Part shown: positions 16,985-25,958 of the stretch, in pieces
Position numbering within the stretch: the stretch's first letter is position 1
How the letters are laid out: each line of letters opens with the position of its first letter
Assembly (NCBI RefSeq): GCF_014230085.1
Contig: NZ_JACHVB010000052.1
Span: forward strand, 1 to 64,000
Direction of reading: 5' to 3'
DNA length: 64,000 nucleotides
Source: Ruficoccus amylovorans
GTDB taxonomy: Bacteria; Verrucomicrobiota; Verrucomicrobiia; Opitutales; Cerasicoccaceae
Position numbers and translations under genes: made by a program
The notes under the pieces: generated by a model
Databases searched by the model: none
Seen by the model: only the letters and a program-made list of their open reading frames with translations
Told to the model about the DNA's origin: nothing

Positions 16985-18163
16985 CTACGAACGCGGGAAG
17001 TCAGCAATATCGAGCAAACTGCACGGGAAACATGCTTTTCCCAGAGCGCGGCTCAGCGCGATCATCGCGTACGAGGTGCAGCGGATATTGACATAATCCC
17101 CGTGCCCGAACTGGCACCGATTATCCATCCCGAGAAAAGCCCCGTCAACGTTCTCGCCGATACCCTTTTGCTGTATACTCAGCAGATAGGCGAAATTTTT
17201 ATCCACCAGGCTGTCTATCGCCTGATGTTCGGACTCGGGTGCTATTTCGCGATAGGCCATCAGGAAAATGGCTGTTGTCGCCGAGCCGACCTCAACCACG
17301 GGATCAAAGAACGATCCGTCGGCGCTGACATGCTTCTCCAGCCACCGGAAGTAGGCCGAGGCGCGCCCGAGGTATTCCTCGCGCTTGTGCACGCGGTAAG
17401 CTTCAACCAGGGCAATGCCGCCGAAGTCGTCATTAACGCGGTGCATCTGCTGCCAGTCCTTGCCCCATTCTCTAGTATTTTTTCCGATCCGGTCGATGAT
17501 GATAGTGATCTCTCCCTGCGCATCGATGAAATGCTTCACGTAGTAGTTCGCCATCCGGTAGGCCGCATCCGAGTAACGCATGTCGCTGGTGGCTTCATAC
17601 AGCTCCATCAGGAACAAGATTCCCCCCGACTGAAAGCTGCCCGTGGTTTCGTCCGAAGCGATACCCCCTTCACCGAGTCGCACCGTTGCTGCGATCCAGT
17701 CATCAAAGCAGGCATACTTCAGCATCCAATCCGCGTAAAGGACAGCACGCTCCAGGTAATCCTGAATCCCGCTAAAGCGATAATACCCCAAATACGCCCA
17801 GGCCACCGACAAGGCATCGCGCGGATGGGACCAGTTCGTCTGCGGGGTTTCTTCTCGAATCGCACCAAAGCAGGCGGGCTTCCGCGCATCCAGTATCTGC
17901 AAAGACTTCAGATAGTCCATCGCCCGGGAGACAGCTTCCCGGTCCTTCTCCCGCCCGCCGAGCCGGTAGGCCCCCAGAAGAGCGAACACGGCAAAGGACG
18001 TCTGCCACCCGGTGCTTGACCACTGCTGGCCGGTTTTCAGGTTAACCGCGTACTTGAAGCGACCCCGGTCAGCGCTTTCGATATCCGTATTCTGCGTCCG
18101 GGTCATCCAGTCCGCAGCGGCCAATAAGGCCGCGCTCAGTGATTCTTTTTGAATGTGTTCCAT
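16985..18163 (-). CDS. Putative alpha/alpha-toroid glycosidase-like protein
   Basis: 392 residues, all-helical with repeated aromatic-rich turns (WMTRTQNTD, STGWQTSFAVFALLGAYRLGG, SHPRDALSVAWAYLGYYRFSG, TTGSFQSGGILFLMELYEATSD, MHRVNDDFGGIALVEAYRVHK). This is the pattern of six-hairpin/(alpha/alpha)6 barrel proteins such as the AGE, GH88/GH105 and prenyltransferase-like groups. I do not recognise the exact family. No signal peptide is seen, so it should be cytoplasmic. It is encoded 13 bp downstream of a sodium/solute symporter on the same strand and is therefore likely to process the imported compound, for example hydrolysing or isomerising an unsaturated or modified sugar. The pair shares one promoter with a TAACY-N4-RGTTA site. 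Confidence 0.65.
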   Translation of the reverse strand: MEHIQKESLSAALLAAADWMTRTQNTDIESADRGRFKYAVNLKTGQQWSSTGWQTSFAVFALLGAYRLGGREKDREAVSRAMDYLKSLQILDARKPACFGAIREETPQTNWSHPRDALSVAWAYLGYYRFSGIQDYLERAVLYADWMLKYACFDDWIAATVRLGEGGIASDETTGSFQSGGILFLMELYEATSDMRYSDAAYRMANYYVKHFIDAQGEITIIIDRIGKNTREWGKDWQQMHRVNDDFGGIALVEAYRVHKREEYLGRASAYFRWLEKHVSADGSFFDPVVEVGSATTAIFLMAYREIAPESEHQAIDSLVDKNFAYLLSIQQKGIGENVDGAFLGMDNRCQFGHGDYVNIRCTSYAMIALSRALGKACFPCSLLDIADFPRS

Positions 18164-18176
18164 AGGATTTCAATGT

Positions 18177-19949
18177 TTAGGAAATCGTTGATACAGCGGC
18201 CTCTTTCGCCGCGGACAAACGGGCCTGCCGGGCTCCTACCCAGCGCATGAGCACTCCCGTCAGGGCCACCGATGAAGCCAGACAAAGGATGACGACCCGG
18301 CCGCCAAGCGGATTCGGAACCAGCAGCAGGAGAAAGAAGAAGCTGCTGATGCCGAGCACGAAATTGCCGAGAATTTTCAACTGGCTCAGGTCATTGGCCT
18401 TGCCCACCTCTTTCTCGAAATCTACCGGCAGGTGCATTTTCGTAAAAAACTCCTCCACCTTGGTGCGGTACGCCTGGCTGGCGCTTTTCCAGAACAGCAT
18501 CGAGGAAAGGAAGCCCGCCGTCCCACAGCCGACGTTGATAAACACCTTCTGCTGAAAGCTCCACTCCAGACCAAAGGCAAATGCCAGTAGCGAAGGCATC
18601 AACCCGCAAAAGACGGCAAACACGGCCGACCAGGCAGGCACGCGTTTGACGAACATCCCCAGTAGCATCGGCACCGACATGGGCGCCCCCAGCATCGACG
18701 CCAGCGCCAACATAAACTCGAACATCCCAGCCTTGCCCATGAGCGAGTAGTACAGCGCGATCCCCATCACGACCAGGCCGAGCGCCAGCGAGACCCATCG
18801 GCTCCAGACCAGTTCGCGCTCTGCCTCCATCGGCTCCAGCCCCATCGACTTGCGCAGCATCGGGAGGATGTCGCGGATCACGATGGCTGCGTTCCTGTTG
18901 ATACCCGAGTCCAGAGAACTCATTGTGGCCGAGAACATCGCCACCATGATTACCCCGGTCATGCCCAGCGGCAGCAGCTTGATGCTCGCCACCGCGTAGG
19001 CCGCTTCGGCGGGCTTGTTCAGCGAGGCCCCGGCGCTGAGCACATCGCTCTCGAACAGCAGACGCGCCGCCATTGGCGGAAGAAACCAGAAAACGCACCC
19101 CATCGCCATTAGCACAAAGGCCAGAAATGCCGCCTTGCGAGCCTCCCATCCGTCCTTGACCGAAAAGAAGCGCGGCCCCGAGACCATTGAGTTGCTCAGG
19201 ATCGACTGAGTCATGAAAATCCCCAGCGCCCATGTCAGCGTAAACTGCCCACCCGAAAATTCGCCTGTGCCATTAATCAGGTTGAAATCAGACTCCAGAC
19301 CAGCGTTACGGACCAGCTCTCCCATTCCGGTGAAACCTCCCATCGCCAGTAGCGCGAGCACCCCTACTATGATTGTGGTCGGCACCATAATCAGGCTCTG
19401 TACAAAGTCCGTCGCCATCACCGCCCAGCTTCCCCCACTGGTCGAATACGCCATCACGACCGCCCCCAGTACCAGGATAATGACCCAGATCGGGAAGCCG
19501 AAGACCGCGGCGGTAAAAATCGCCATCGCCCAAAGAACCAGGCCACTGCCAACGACTCCGAGGATCACCATCAGGAACGCATACAACTGCTGCGTCGTGC
19601 GCCCAAAACGCATTTCGATGACCTCCGGCCCCGTGATCGCCCGCAACTGCCGAAACCACGCCGCGAAAAAAAGAAATGCCAGAAACAGCCCGACGGAGTT
19701 GGCTATATAGATAGTCGCCACGCTCCATCCCGCCTCGAACGCTACCCCCGAGGCCCCCGTAAACGTGTAGGCGCTGATATTGGCCATAAAGACACTGGCC
19801 CCGACCAGCCACCAGGTACCACGACCACCACCACGGAAGAAATCGCTAATGTCGTGGTTAAAATTCTTAAACGCTGCACCGATCCCAAGCAGGTAGAGCA
19901 TATAGACTGCGATCACAGCGATCTCGATGTAGAGGCCCGAGGAATTCAT
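18177..19949 (-). CDS. Solute:sodium symporter (SSS family)
   Basis: 590 residues with about 14 hydrophobic segments. SSS hallmarks are HDISDFFRGGGRGTWWLVGASVFMANISAYTFTGASG (the gated first helix pair), RQLRAITGPEVIEMRFG, and MVAMFSATMSSLDSGINRNAAIVIRDI (the sodium-site helix 8 region). It should import a sugar or organic acid with Na+. The start MNSSGLY at 19949 was chosen because the predicted promoter (TTGACA 19985-19980, GGTTAT 19962-19957 with 17-bp spacing) would start RNA at about 19950, leaving no room for the upstream in-frame codons to 19985. The mRNA would be leaderless. Forms an operon with the 392-residue protein. SSS proteins beside AGE and lyase genes often carry oligo- or monosaccharides. 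Confidence 0.87.
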   Translation of the reverse strand: MNSSGLYIEIAVIAVYMLYLLGIGAAFKNFNHDISDFFRGGGRGTWWLVGASVFMANISAYTFTGASGVAFEAGWSVATIYIANSVGLFLAFLFFAAWFRQLRAITGPEVIEMRFGRTTQQLYAFLMVILGVVGSGLVLWAMAIFTAAVFGFPIWVIILVLGAVVMAYSTSGGSWAVMATDFVQSLIMVPTTIIVGVLALLAMGGFTGMGELVRNAGLESDFNLINGTGEFSGGQFTLTWALGIFMTQSILSNSMVSGPRFFSVKDGWEARKAAFLAFVLMAMGCVFWFLPPMAARLLFESDVLSAGASLNKPAEAAYAVASIKLLPLGMTGVIMVAMFSATMSSLDSGINRNAAIVIRDILPMLRKSMGLEPMEAERELVWSRWVSLALGLVVMGIALYYSLMGKAGMFEFMLALASMLGAPMSVPMLLGMFVKRVPAWSAVFAVFCGLMPSLLAFAFGLEWSFQQKVFINVGCGTAGFLSSMLFWKSASQAYRTKVEEFFTKMHLPVDFEKEVGKANDLSQLKILGNFVLGISSFFFLLLLVPNPLGGRVVILCLASSVALTGVLMRWVGARQARLSAAKEAAVSTIS

Positions 19950-19956
19950 TCCATTT

Positions 19957-19985
19957 ATAACCGTACAGTTACACACTGGTGTCAA
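19957..19985 (-). promoter_or_regulatory. Promoter of the symporter operon
   Basis: On the minus strand TTGACA (19985-19980), 17 bases, then GGTTAT (19962-19957). The -10 box is the second half of the TAACY-N4-RGTTA palindrome at 19958-19971, so a bound regulator would cover it. The expected RNA start coincides with the ATG at 19949. Confidence 0.55.
19958..19971. promoter_or_regulatory. TAACY-N4-RGTTA operator-like site (symporter)
   Basis: TAACCGTACAGTTA, an inverted repeat with half-sites TAACC and AGTTA and a 4-bp centre. It overlaps the symporter promoter. Matching sites: 24899, 31242, 36817 and 36948. Confidence 0.6.
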
Positions 19986-20318
19986 GCTTGGACAGAAATT
20001 TATTCACGGATTTTTTGAAAATAATGCCCCACAAAAACGCAAGGCAAACAGCTACCAATCACCTTTCCGCGCCCTTACCCATCATCATGTTCCATTTCAT
20101 GCATCATACAGCCTACACCTTATCTCATAGTTATATTATATAAGGAAATCCAATTCCAAAAAGAGAATCAACAACTGACTACATCGGCCGGTTTGGTTCA
20201 AAATCACACAGCAACTCTCCAGAGCGCACTATCAGACAGAGAACTCGACGACGACTTTGTAAGGGCAAACCAAATATGTTATTGACTAACCGGTTACTTA
20301 CTATAATAATCCGGAACA
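19986..20318. other. Divergent intergenic region, symporter / pseudopilin gene
   Basis: AT-rich (for example TTATATTATATAAGG near 20130). No gene is seen. Its left end holds the symporter promoter and its right end the promoter of the gene at 20319: TATAAT at 20302-20307, with TATTGA/TTGACT-like bases at 20281-20286 and the palindrome TAACCGGTTA at 20287-20296 in the spacer. Confidence 0.5.
20302..20307 (+). promoter_or_regulatory. -10 box (TATAAT) of the 20319 gene
   Basis: A perfect TATAAT lies 11 bases before the ATG at 20319, which would put the RNA start near 20314 and leave almost no leader. The -35 is weaker (TATTGA, 16-bp spacing). Confidence 0.45.
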
Positions 20319-23300
20319 ATGCCGACGACATTCCTCAACACGACGAGGCGGAAGGGCTTTGCACTGATCGTATCGATCAGCCTGATGGCCTTCATTCTAC
20401 TGCTAATGCTCTCCCTCTCCTCTCTCGTCATGGTCGAGACCTCGACAACCGAGATCAAGACGCGACAGGAAGAGGCTCGCCAGAATGCCATACTGGCCCT
20501 GAACACCGCCCTCGGGGAGCTTCAGCTCTACGCCGGCCCCGACAAGCGCGTGACCGCCACCGGGGACATCATGGACCGCGCAGACAGCCTGGATGACGGG
20601 CGACGCTACTGGACGGGCGTGTGGGAGTCAGCGAGCGAGGAATTGGTCAGTACTAGCGGTGGACGACAAGTCAAACCCGGGGCTGGCAACCATCTAGCCT
20701 GGCTGCTCTCCCTCAGCAACTCCACAGGCAACCGCATTAATGCGCCAGCGAACATCCTCGGGGCAAATCCGGTGGACGCTTCGTGGGAAACGCAAACGCT
20801 CGTCGGGGAAAACAGCGCAGGCCCCGACGGGGAAATCGCCGTCGGCCTGATCCCGGTCAAACGAGACGGCCAGATCGAGGGAGCTATCGGATGGTGGATC
20901 GGTGACGAGGGCGTAAAGGCGAAGTTCAATCTGGAGAAACCTCTCCCCGGCGAAACCGTCAAAACCGGCAACGCCCCGACCTGGCTCCCCGCGCAGCCCG
21001 GAACCGGGATCATCACCGTCAACGACTCATCCAGCACCTTTATTTCTCAACGCGAAAACGTCGATGACCTCTCCCGGACGATTGACCGGGAGAACCTTAA
21101 AGCCGCCTTTAACACCGTGGAAGGGAAAGCATTCCCGAAAAATCGCTTCCACGACATCTCGGCCCACAGCAAGGGGTTGCTTGTGGATGTCACGACGGGG
21201 CGGCTCAAGCAGGACCTCAGCCACATCTTTCAGCATGACGCGCTTTTTGACCAGTTTTTCCCGAGTCGCGGTCGGGCTGCGCAATTTCGCCAGGACGACG
21301 CGTTCGACCAATTCCTCACCAGCAGCTTTACCGAGGACATACACCTCCCGAACATGCGCATCCTGCGCGACTATGCCCTCCTGCCCGAGCAGATTTCAGA
21401 CGGCAAGCTCACGGAGATCCCGCAGATGCGCGACGGCACCTGGATGCGCAACACGACCGAAACCGGGCAGAGCAACCCACAAGTCGCCGGCACCATCCCC
21501 TATGCCAAAAGCTACCACGAAAACTCCAGTGTAACACTGGTGGACGCCCGCGCGCAAATGTCCGTCTCAATGGACTTCATCAACGACAACGCGCCCGCCC
21601 CGGAACTCCTCCCCAACGGCAACACCAAGTACTACCAGGCGATCCGGATGAAGCTGACCCCCATCGTGGCCCTCTACAACCCGTACAATATCCCCATCGA
21701 ATCAGTCGGGGCATACCTGACCAGTTTCATTAACCCGGAAGTCAGCATCAAGGTCGGCACGAACCCCACCGTGAATTTCAACCTCGCCGAGGTCATGCCC
21801 CCGAACTGGCGCAGCAGCAGCGGTACCATTGATTCGGACTACCGCAACCGACAGGTCGCCAGCGCATACACCCAGCCCCGCATCCCCGCGACTACCTTCG
21901 ACCCGGGCGAGACACTCATCTTCAGCCTGAACGACTCCGGCTACATGTACGAAGAGTATGAAGCGGTCTTCAGCAACCGCTGGAGATGGGGCAACGTCAG
22001 AAGGCCGCGCGCCCTCGACATGGTCAACGACACCACCATCAACAAAGCCTTCTGGATGCCCCTCAACGCGGATTACATCCCGATCGCCTTGCAGGACGGC
22101 AACGACCCTGACGACACCCTTTCCGGGCGGGACACCTACGGTGACCTTTTCCTGGGAACCGGACGCCTGCGGCCCAAGTTCGGGCTCACCACCACCGAGC
22201 GGAACAACCTCTACGTCAGCTACGAGCAGGCCCCGGACGGCACTGTCGTTGGAGCCGATTCCCTGTCCGTGTCGATCGTCTTTAGTAACGTTCCCTCCGT
22301 CTCCGAAATCATCATTCGCGAGGATAACGGCAGCAGCTACTGGCCTGCCATAGAAACCAGCCAGAGCCTCGAACGCCACGGCATTATGCTCAACGGCCTG
22401 GAGCCCAGCGGCAGCACACTTTCCAGCACGGAGCTCTTCGTGGACTACCAGCAGGCCGCGCTCAGGCCTTCGCTGGGCACTTGGCGTCAGGGCCTGCGTA
22501 CGATTACCGAGAGCGACGACCCCATCCGAATGATGGACGCGAATTTCCGCGCCGTCATCACGCAGGGTGATTGGGAGGGCGACGAAGAAACCTCTCCCGG
22601 CACCGACCTGTCCAACTCCCTCCCCTACTCCACCTACGGCAACAACTACGGGCGCGTGTTAAACTCGGACTGGGAAATGACAGGCGAAAGCTCGAACGGC
22701 AAATACCGCGCCTTCTGGGGCAAGAGCATCGACGGCTCAGACAACACCACCAACGTCATTCTCTTCGACATCCCCCGCGAGGAAACCATCTCTCTCGGTG
22801 CCTTCCAGCACGCCAACATGGGCCGCTACCCCTTTCACCCCAACTACATCATCGGCCAGTCCTACCTGCCCCCGCTGCTCCAGCCCGACACCGCCTGGCG
22901 CAGCTACAGCTTCGAGGCTTACGACGGCAGCGGCAACACCGACGCCCCGGCCATCGACCTTTCCTACGTCCTCAACCACGGTCTCTGGGACCGGTACTTT
23001 CTCTCTACCATCCCCCAGGATCTGGATGACACCGAACTGGAGGACTTGCGCCGGGGTGAAAGCTACCTGCCCAACAGCCGCCTGAAGTTCGCAGCCACCT
23101 CCTCCCCCGCTGTCGCCGACTACATCTCCAGTTCCGCCGCCAACTTCAACGTGACCACTCCGGAATTAAGCGACCTGCCCTTCAACACGGTGGCCAGCCA
23201 GCTCTACGTTGACGGCGCCTTCAACGTAAACTCCACCTCCGTCGAAGCCTGGAAAGCTCTGCTGTGGAGCGTCCACGACCGGGAAATCGACATCTACAAT

Positions 23301-23960
23301 CCCAAAACCGGCGTTACGTCCACCCAGACGATCCCCGGAGCCCTCTATTCACGCCTGACGACCGCCTACGGCGACGACACCGAGCTGTACACCGGACTTC
23401 GCAGCCTGAGCGAAGCCCAAGTCGAAGAACTCGCCGAGGCCATCGTCGCCCAGATCAAAGCCCGCGGGCCCTTCGGCTCAATGGGCGATTTCATTAACCG
23501 CTCGCTGAGCGAGGCCGCCCTCCCGGAACATAAAAATTCCGGAGCTCTCCAGGCTGCCATCGACTCAACGTCCATCAACCAGTCAGTGGTCGCCGAATCC
23601 GGTAACGCTCCACTGGACACCTATGGCTCACTCTATGCCAATACCCCGGATGGCCCCCAAGGTGCCGGCCTGCCCGGCTTCCTGACCCAAGGTGATTTAC
23701 TCCAGGCCCTGGGGCCAGTGCTGACCGCCCGCTCTGACACCTTCATCATCCGCGCCTACGGAGACAGCCGCGACCCGATCTCCGGCCGGGTGGAGGCATC
23801 GGCCACACTGGAAGCAATTGTCCAGCGAACTCCCTCCCCCGTCGCCGACGGCGATCTCACCGAGGAGGAACTAACCGCCCAGACCATCCAGAGCCCGGAA
23901 GCCTTTGGTCGGAGGTTCAAGGTCGTCGCCTTCAAGTGGCTCACGAGCACAGACATTTAA
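20319..23960 (+). CDS. Verru_Chthon cassette protein A-like giant pseudopilin-type protein
   Basis: 1213 residues. The N-terminus MPTTFLNTTRRKGFALIVSISLMAFILLLMLSLSSLVMVE is a short basic leader plus one hydrophobic helix, as in minor pseudopilins and the verrucomicrobial Verru_Chthon cassette protein A, which has this size. Near the C-terminus, LRSLSEAQVEELAEAIVAQIKARGPFGSMGDFINRSLSE resembles the helix-hairpin-helix-like block of GspK minor pseudopilins. The large middle is exported-type sequence rich in Asn, Thr, Pro and Tyr. It is probably anchored in the inner membrane and belongs to a type II secretion/pilus-like machine. The next gene encodes a companion exported protein. It lies between two members of the inferred TetR regulon. 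Confidence 0.7.
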   Translation: MPTTFLNTTRRKGFALIVSISLMAFILLLMLSLSSLVMVETSTTEIKTRQEEARQNAILALNTALGELQLYAGPDKRVTATGDIMDRADSLDDGRRYWTGVWESASEELVSTSGGRQVKPGAGNHLAWLLSLSNSTGNRINAPANILGANPVDASWETQTLVGENSAGPDGEIAVGLIPVKRDGQIEGAIGWWIGDEGVKAKFNLEKPLPGETVKTGNAPTWLPAQPGTGIITVNDSSSTFISQRENVDDLSRTIDRENLKAAFNTVEGKAFPKNRFHDISAHSKGLLVDVTTGRLKQDLSHIFQHDALFDQFFPSRGRAAQFRQDDAFDQFLTSSFTEDIHLPNMRILRDYALLPEQISDGKLTEIPQMRDGTWMRNTTETGQSNPQVAGTIPYAKSYHENSSVTLVDARAQMSVSMDFINDNAPAPELLPNGNTKYYQAIRMKLTPIVALYNPYNIPIESVGAYLTSFINPEVSIKVGTNPTVNFNLAEVMPPNWRSSSGTIDSDYRNRQVASAYTQPRIPATTFDPGETLIFSLNDSGYMYEEYEAVFSNRWRWGNVRRPRALDMVNDTTINKAFWMPLNADYIPIALQDGNDPDDTLSGRDTYGDLFLGTGRLRPKFGLTTTERNNLYVSYEQAPDGTVVGADSLSVSIVFSNVPSVSEIIIREDNGSSYWPAIETSQSLERHGIMLNGLEPSGSTLSSTELFVDYQQAALRPSLGTWRQGLRTITESDDPIRMMDANFRAVITQGDWEGDEETSPGTDLSNSLPYSTYGNNYGRVLNSDWEMTGESSNGKYRAFWGKSIDGSDNTTNVILFDIPREETISLGAFQHANMGRYPFHPNYIIGQSYLPPLLQPDTAWRSYSFEAYDGSGNTDAPAIDLSYVLNHGLWDRYFLSTIPQDLDDTELEDLRRGESYLPNSRLKFAATSSPAVADYISSSAANFNVTTPELSDLPFNTVASQLYVDGAFNVNSTSVEAWKALLWSVHDREIDIYNPKTGVTSTQTIPGALYSRLTTAYGDDTELYTGLRSLSEAQVEELAEAIVAQIKARGPFGSMGDFINRSLSEAALPEHKNSGALQAAIDSTSINQSVVAESGNAPLDTYGSLYANTPDGPQGAGLPGFLTQGDLLQALGPVLTARSDTFIIRAYGDSRDPISGRVEASATLEAIVQRTPSPVADGDLTEEELTAQTIQSPEAFGRRFKVVAFKWLTSTDI

Positions 23961-24009
23961 TCCTCTAAAATCAACCGCAACAAAGCCACCCGGCGTCCCC
24001 TCCCTCACC

Positions 24010-24690
24010 ATGACACCTTTCCGCTGGTTCCACCACGCCCTGTGCGCCTTCCTGCTTTTTTCTCTCGGCAGCGCGTCGCACCCTGCGTCAGCGCAGCAGC
24101 AGGAGAACGTCCGCCGCGAACTCAAATTCCTGTCCTGGGAGGGCCCGATCTTTGAGCTGGAAATGATGCAATCCAGCGGCAGCGAACCCGTCATCATACC
24201 GAACGGTTCCCCCACTTACAACACCCCCTACAAGGGGCCGTCCATCGCTCGCTTTGGCGTGACAAAAACCGCCCCCGACGGAACCGAATATTTCGACACT
24301 CGCGCCAGTGCCTCCCTCCCCCAGACCGACAAGCCGATCCTGCTGATCTTCATTCCCGCTCCCGATGGGAGCTACAAGGTGGTCGCCATTCCCGAAGAAA
24401 ACCAGACGCCCGTCAAAGGTTCGTTCCGGGTCATCAACGTAACCAATGAACGCTTTTTTATAAGAATCGGCGACGAGCAGTTCGAAATCCCCCGCGGCGG
24501 CAGCCGACTGGTACAAGCCGCAGAAAAAGACAGCAAGAGCTTCCCCGTCCAAATGGTAATGGAAGAAGATGGCAGTCTGCGCCGCGTGTACAGTGCCCGC
24601 TGGGCGCTCATTCCCGAGCGGCAAATCACTGCCTTTCTTTTCAACGATCCAGAGACCAGAAAGTTCGCACTCAAGCGCTTCGTCGAGTGA
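24010..24690 (+). CDS. Exported protein paired with the pseudopilin-like gene
   Basis: 226 residues with a signal peptide (MTPFRWFHHALCAFLLFSLGSASHPASA). The mature part has alternating hydrophobic residues typical of beta sandwiches: KPILLIFIPAPDGSYKVVAIPEE and GSFRVINVTNERFFIRIGDEQFEIPRGGSRLV. I do not recognise a family with certainty. It follows the 1213-residue gene by 49 bp and probably forms an operon with it, so it may be a periplasmic partner of that pseudopilin-like protein. The start is the first ATG before the signal peptide; an earlier in-frame start at 23905 would overlap the upstream gene. Confidence 0.65.
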   Translation: MTPFRWFHHALCAFLLFSLGSASHPASAQQQENVRRELKFLSWEGPIFELEMMQSSGSEPVIIPNGSPTYNTPYKGPSIARFGVTKTAPDGTEYFDTRASASLPQTDKPILLIFIPAPDGSYKVVAIPEENQTPVKGSFRVINVTNERFFIRIGDEQFEIPRGGSRLVQAAEKDSKSFPVQMVMEEDGSLRRVYSARWALIPERQITAFLFNDPETRKFALKRFVE

Positions 24691-24878
24691 CTCTGCCCGC
24701 GCCTCCGCACATGAAGGCCGGCCAATCCACGTAAAAAGTACAACAAATCACCGGCAACTCCTCATAAACAGAATCAGCCGGATTCTGTAAAGGAATCCCC
24801 TACCGCATACGCCCCCAAGGGCCAACTACTCCTCCCCTTTAGCACAACGATGAAAAGTTCACTTTCTGCTTTTCAAAA

Positions 24879-24908
24879 TTGACACTCCGCGCATTAAGTA
24901 ACTATATG
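24879..24908 (+). promoter_or_regulatory. Promoter of the six-gene catabolic operon
   Basis: TTGACA at 24879-24884 and TATATG at 24903-24908 (18-bp spacing; CTATAT with 17). The RNA should start at about 24914, next to the ATG at 24915, so the first gene is probably translated from a leaderless mRNA. The operator-like palindrome 24899-24912 covers the -10 box. Confidence 0.55.
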
Positions 24909-24912
24909 GTTA
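24899..24912. promoter_or_regulatory. TAACY-N4-RGTTA operator-like site (catabolic operon)
   Basis: TAACTATATGGTTA: half-sites TAACT and GGTTA around a 4-bp centre, placed on the -10 box of the operon promoter, 14 bases after TTGACA. Confidence 0.6.
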
Positions 24913-24914
24913 TT

Positions 24915-25958
24915 ATGTCATCATCCCAAACCCATGCACTACCATCCACGTCGGCCGAGGCCGATGCTTTCCTTTCGGAACCGAGCCCCGGACTCCTCGA
25001 AAGCCTTTCACAGCTGGAAGGCCCTGTAACCGTACTGGGTGCGGGCGGAAAAATGGGCCTTCACATCTGCCGCATGCTCAAGCGGAGTGGAGAATTACTC
25101 GGCAAGGAGATCGAAGTCACCGCCGTCTCACGCTTCCGCACTCTACGTGGGCGCGAGGTTTTCGAGCAGGCTGGCATAAAGACGGCCCCCTGTGAGCTTG
25201 AGGATGAAGTCGCGCTGGCAGGACTGGAAAACTCACCCAACATCATATTCATGGCGGGGGCAAAATTCGGCACCAGCGATCAGCCCGACTTGCTCAAACG
25301 CATGAACGCAGATCTCCCGATCAAAGCATCCAAGCGCTTCCCAGGGGCTAAAATTATCGTATTCTCGACCGGATGCGTCTATGCAATGGTCACTCCTGAA
25401 AGCGGTGGCTCACGCGAGAGCGACCCGACGGAACCTCCCGGCATTTACGCTCAATCGTGCCTGGACCGCGAAAAGGCATTCACAGCCGCGGCCTGCGACT
25501 TCGGAAGTCGCGTGTGTCTGGTTCGGCTCAATTATTCCACTGAGTTTCGTTACGGGGTGCTGGTGGATATTTGCCAGAAGGTCCTGCTCGGCGAACCGGT
25601 TTCGCTCGACATGGGCTGGGTCAATGTCATCTGGCAACGCGATGCAGTTGATCACATATTACGGACTTTCACTGTGGCTGACACATCCGCCAAGCCGCTT
25701 AATATAACCGGGTCCGGCATTCACTCAGTACGTGACATAGCCCTCGGCTTTGGAAAACTATTAAACAAACCGGTTACATTCTCAGGAAGCGAGGGCAACG
25801 TCGCCTGGCTCAACAATGCCAGCACCTCCCACAAGCTTTTCGGAGAACCGCCGACCTCTCTCGAAACCATGATGGAGTGGACGGCCTCCTGGGCTCTTCA
25901 AGGCGGAGAAATTTACAACAAGCCGACCGGCTTTGAGAAACGCGATGGCAAATTCTAA
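24915..25958 (+). CDS. NAD-dependent epimerase/dehydrogenase-like protein (extended SDR) with altered active site
   Basis: 347 residues. The Rossmann motif GPVTVLGAGGKMGLHICRML is at about 36-55, then NIIFMAGAKFG, the strand IIVFSTGCVYA (Ser151), and a region YAQSCLDREKAF. In extended SDR enzymes the last reads YxxxK; here the lysine position is Cys182 (Tyr178 kept), so normal catalysis is doubtful. The C-terminal half has the epimerase-family pattern (CLVRLNYSTEFRYGVLVDICQKVLLGEP, MGWVNVIWQRDAVDHIL). It may be a sugar-acid dehydrogenase or a lactone-forming step with changed chemistry. First gene of a tight operon; the start at 24915 follows from the predicted RNA start. Its stop overlaps the next gene by 14 bases. 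Confidence 0.7.
   Translation: MSSSQTHALPSTSAEADAFLSEPSPGLLESLSQLEGPVTVLGAGGKMGLHICRMLKRSGELLGKEIEVTAVSRFRTLRGREVFEQAGIKTAPCELEDEVALAGLENSPNIIFMAGAKFGTSDQPDLLKRMNADLPIKASKRFPGAKIIVFSTGCVYAMVTPESGGSRESDPTEPPGIYAQSCLDREKAFTAAACDFGSRVCLVRLNYSTEFRYGVLVDICQKVLLGEPVSLDMGWVNVIWQRDAVDHILRTFTVADTSAKPLNITGSGIHSVRDIALGFGKLLNKPVTFSGSEGNVAWLNNASTSHKLFGEPPTSLETMMEWTASWALQGGEIYNKPTGFEKRDGKF

Noticed and set aside
20287-20296. TAACCGGTTA as sixth member of the TAACY-N4-RGTTA set
   Set aside because: It has the two half-sites but no 4-bp centre, so the dimer spacing would differ. Kept only as context.
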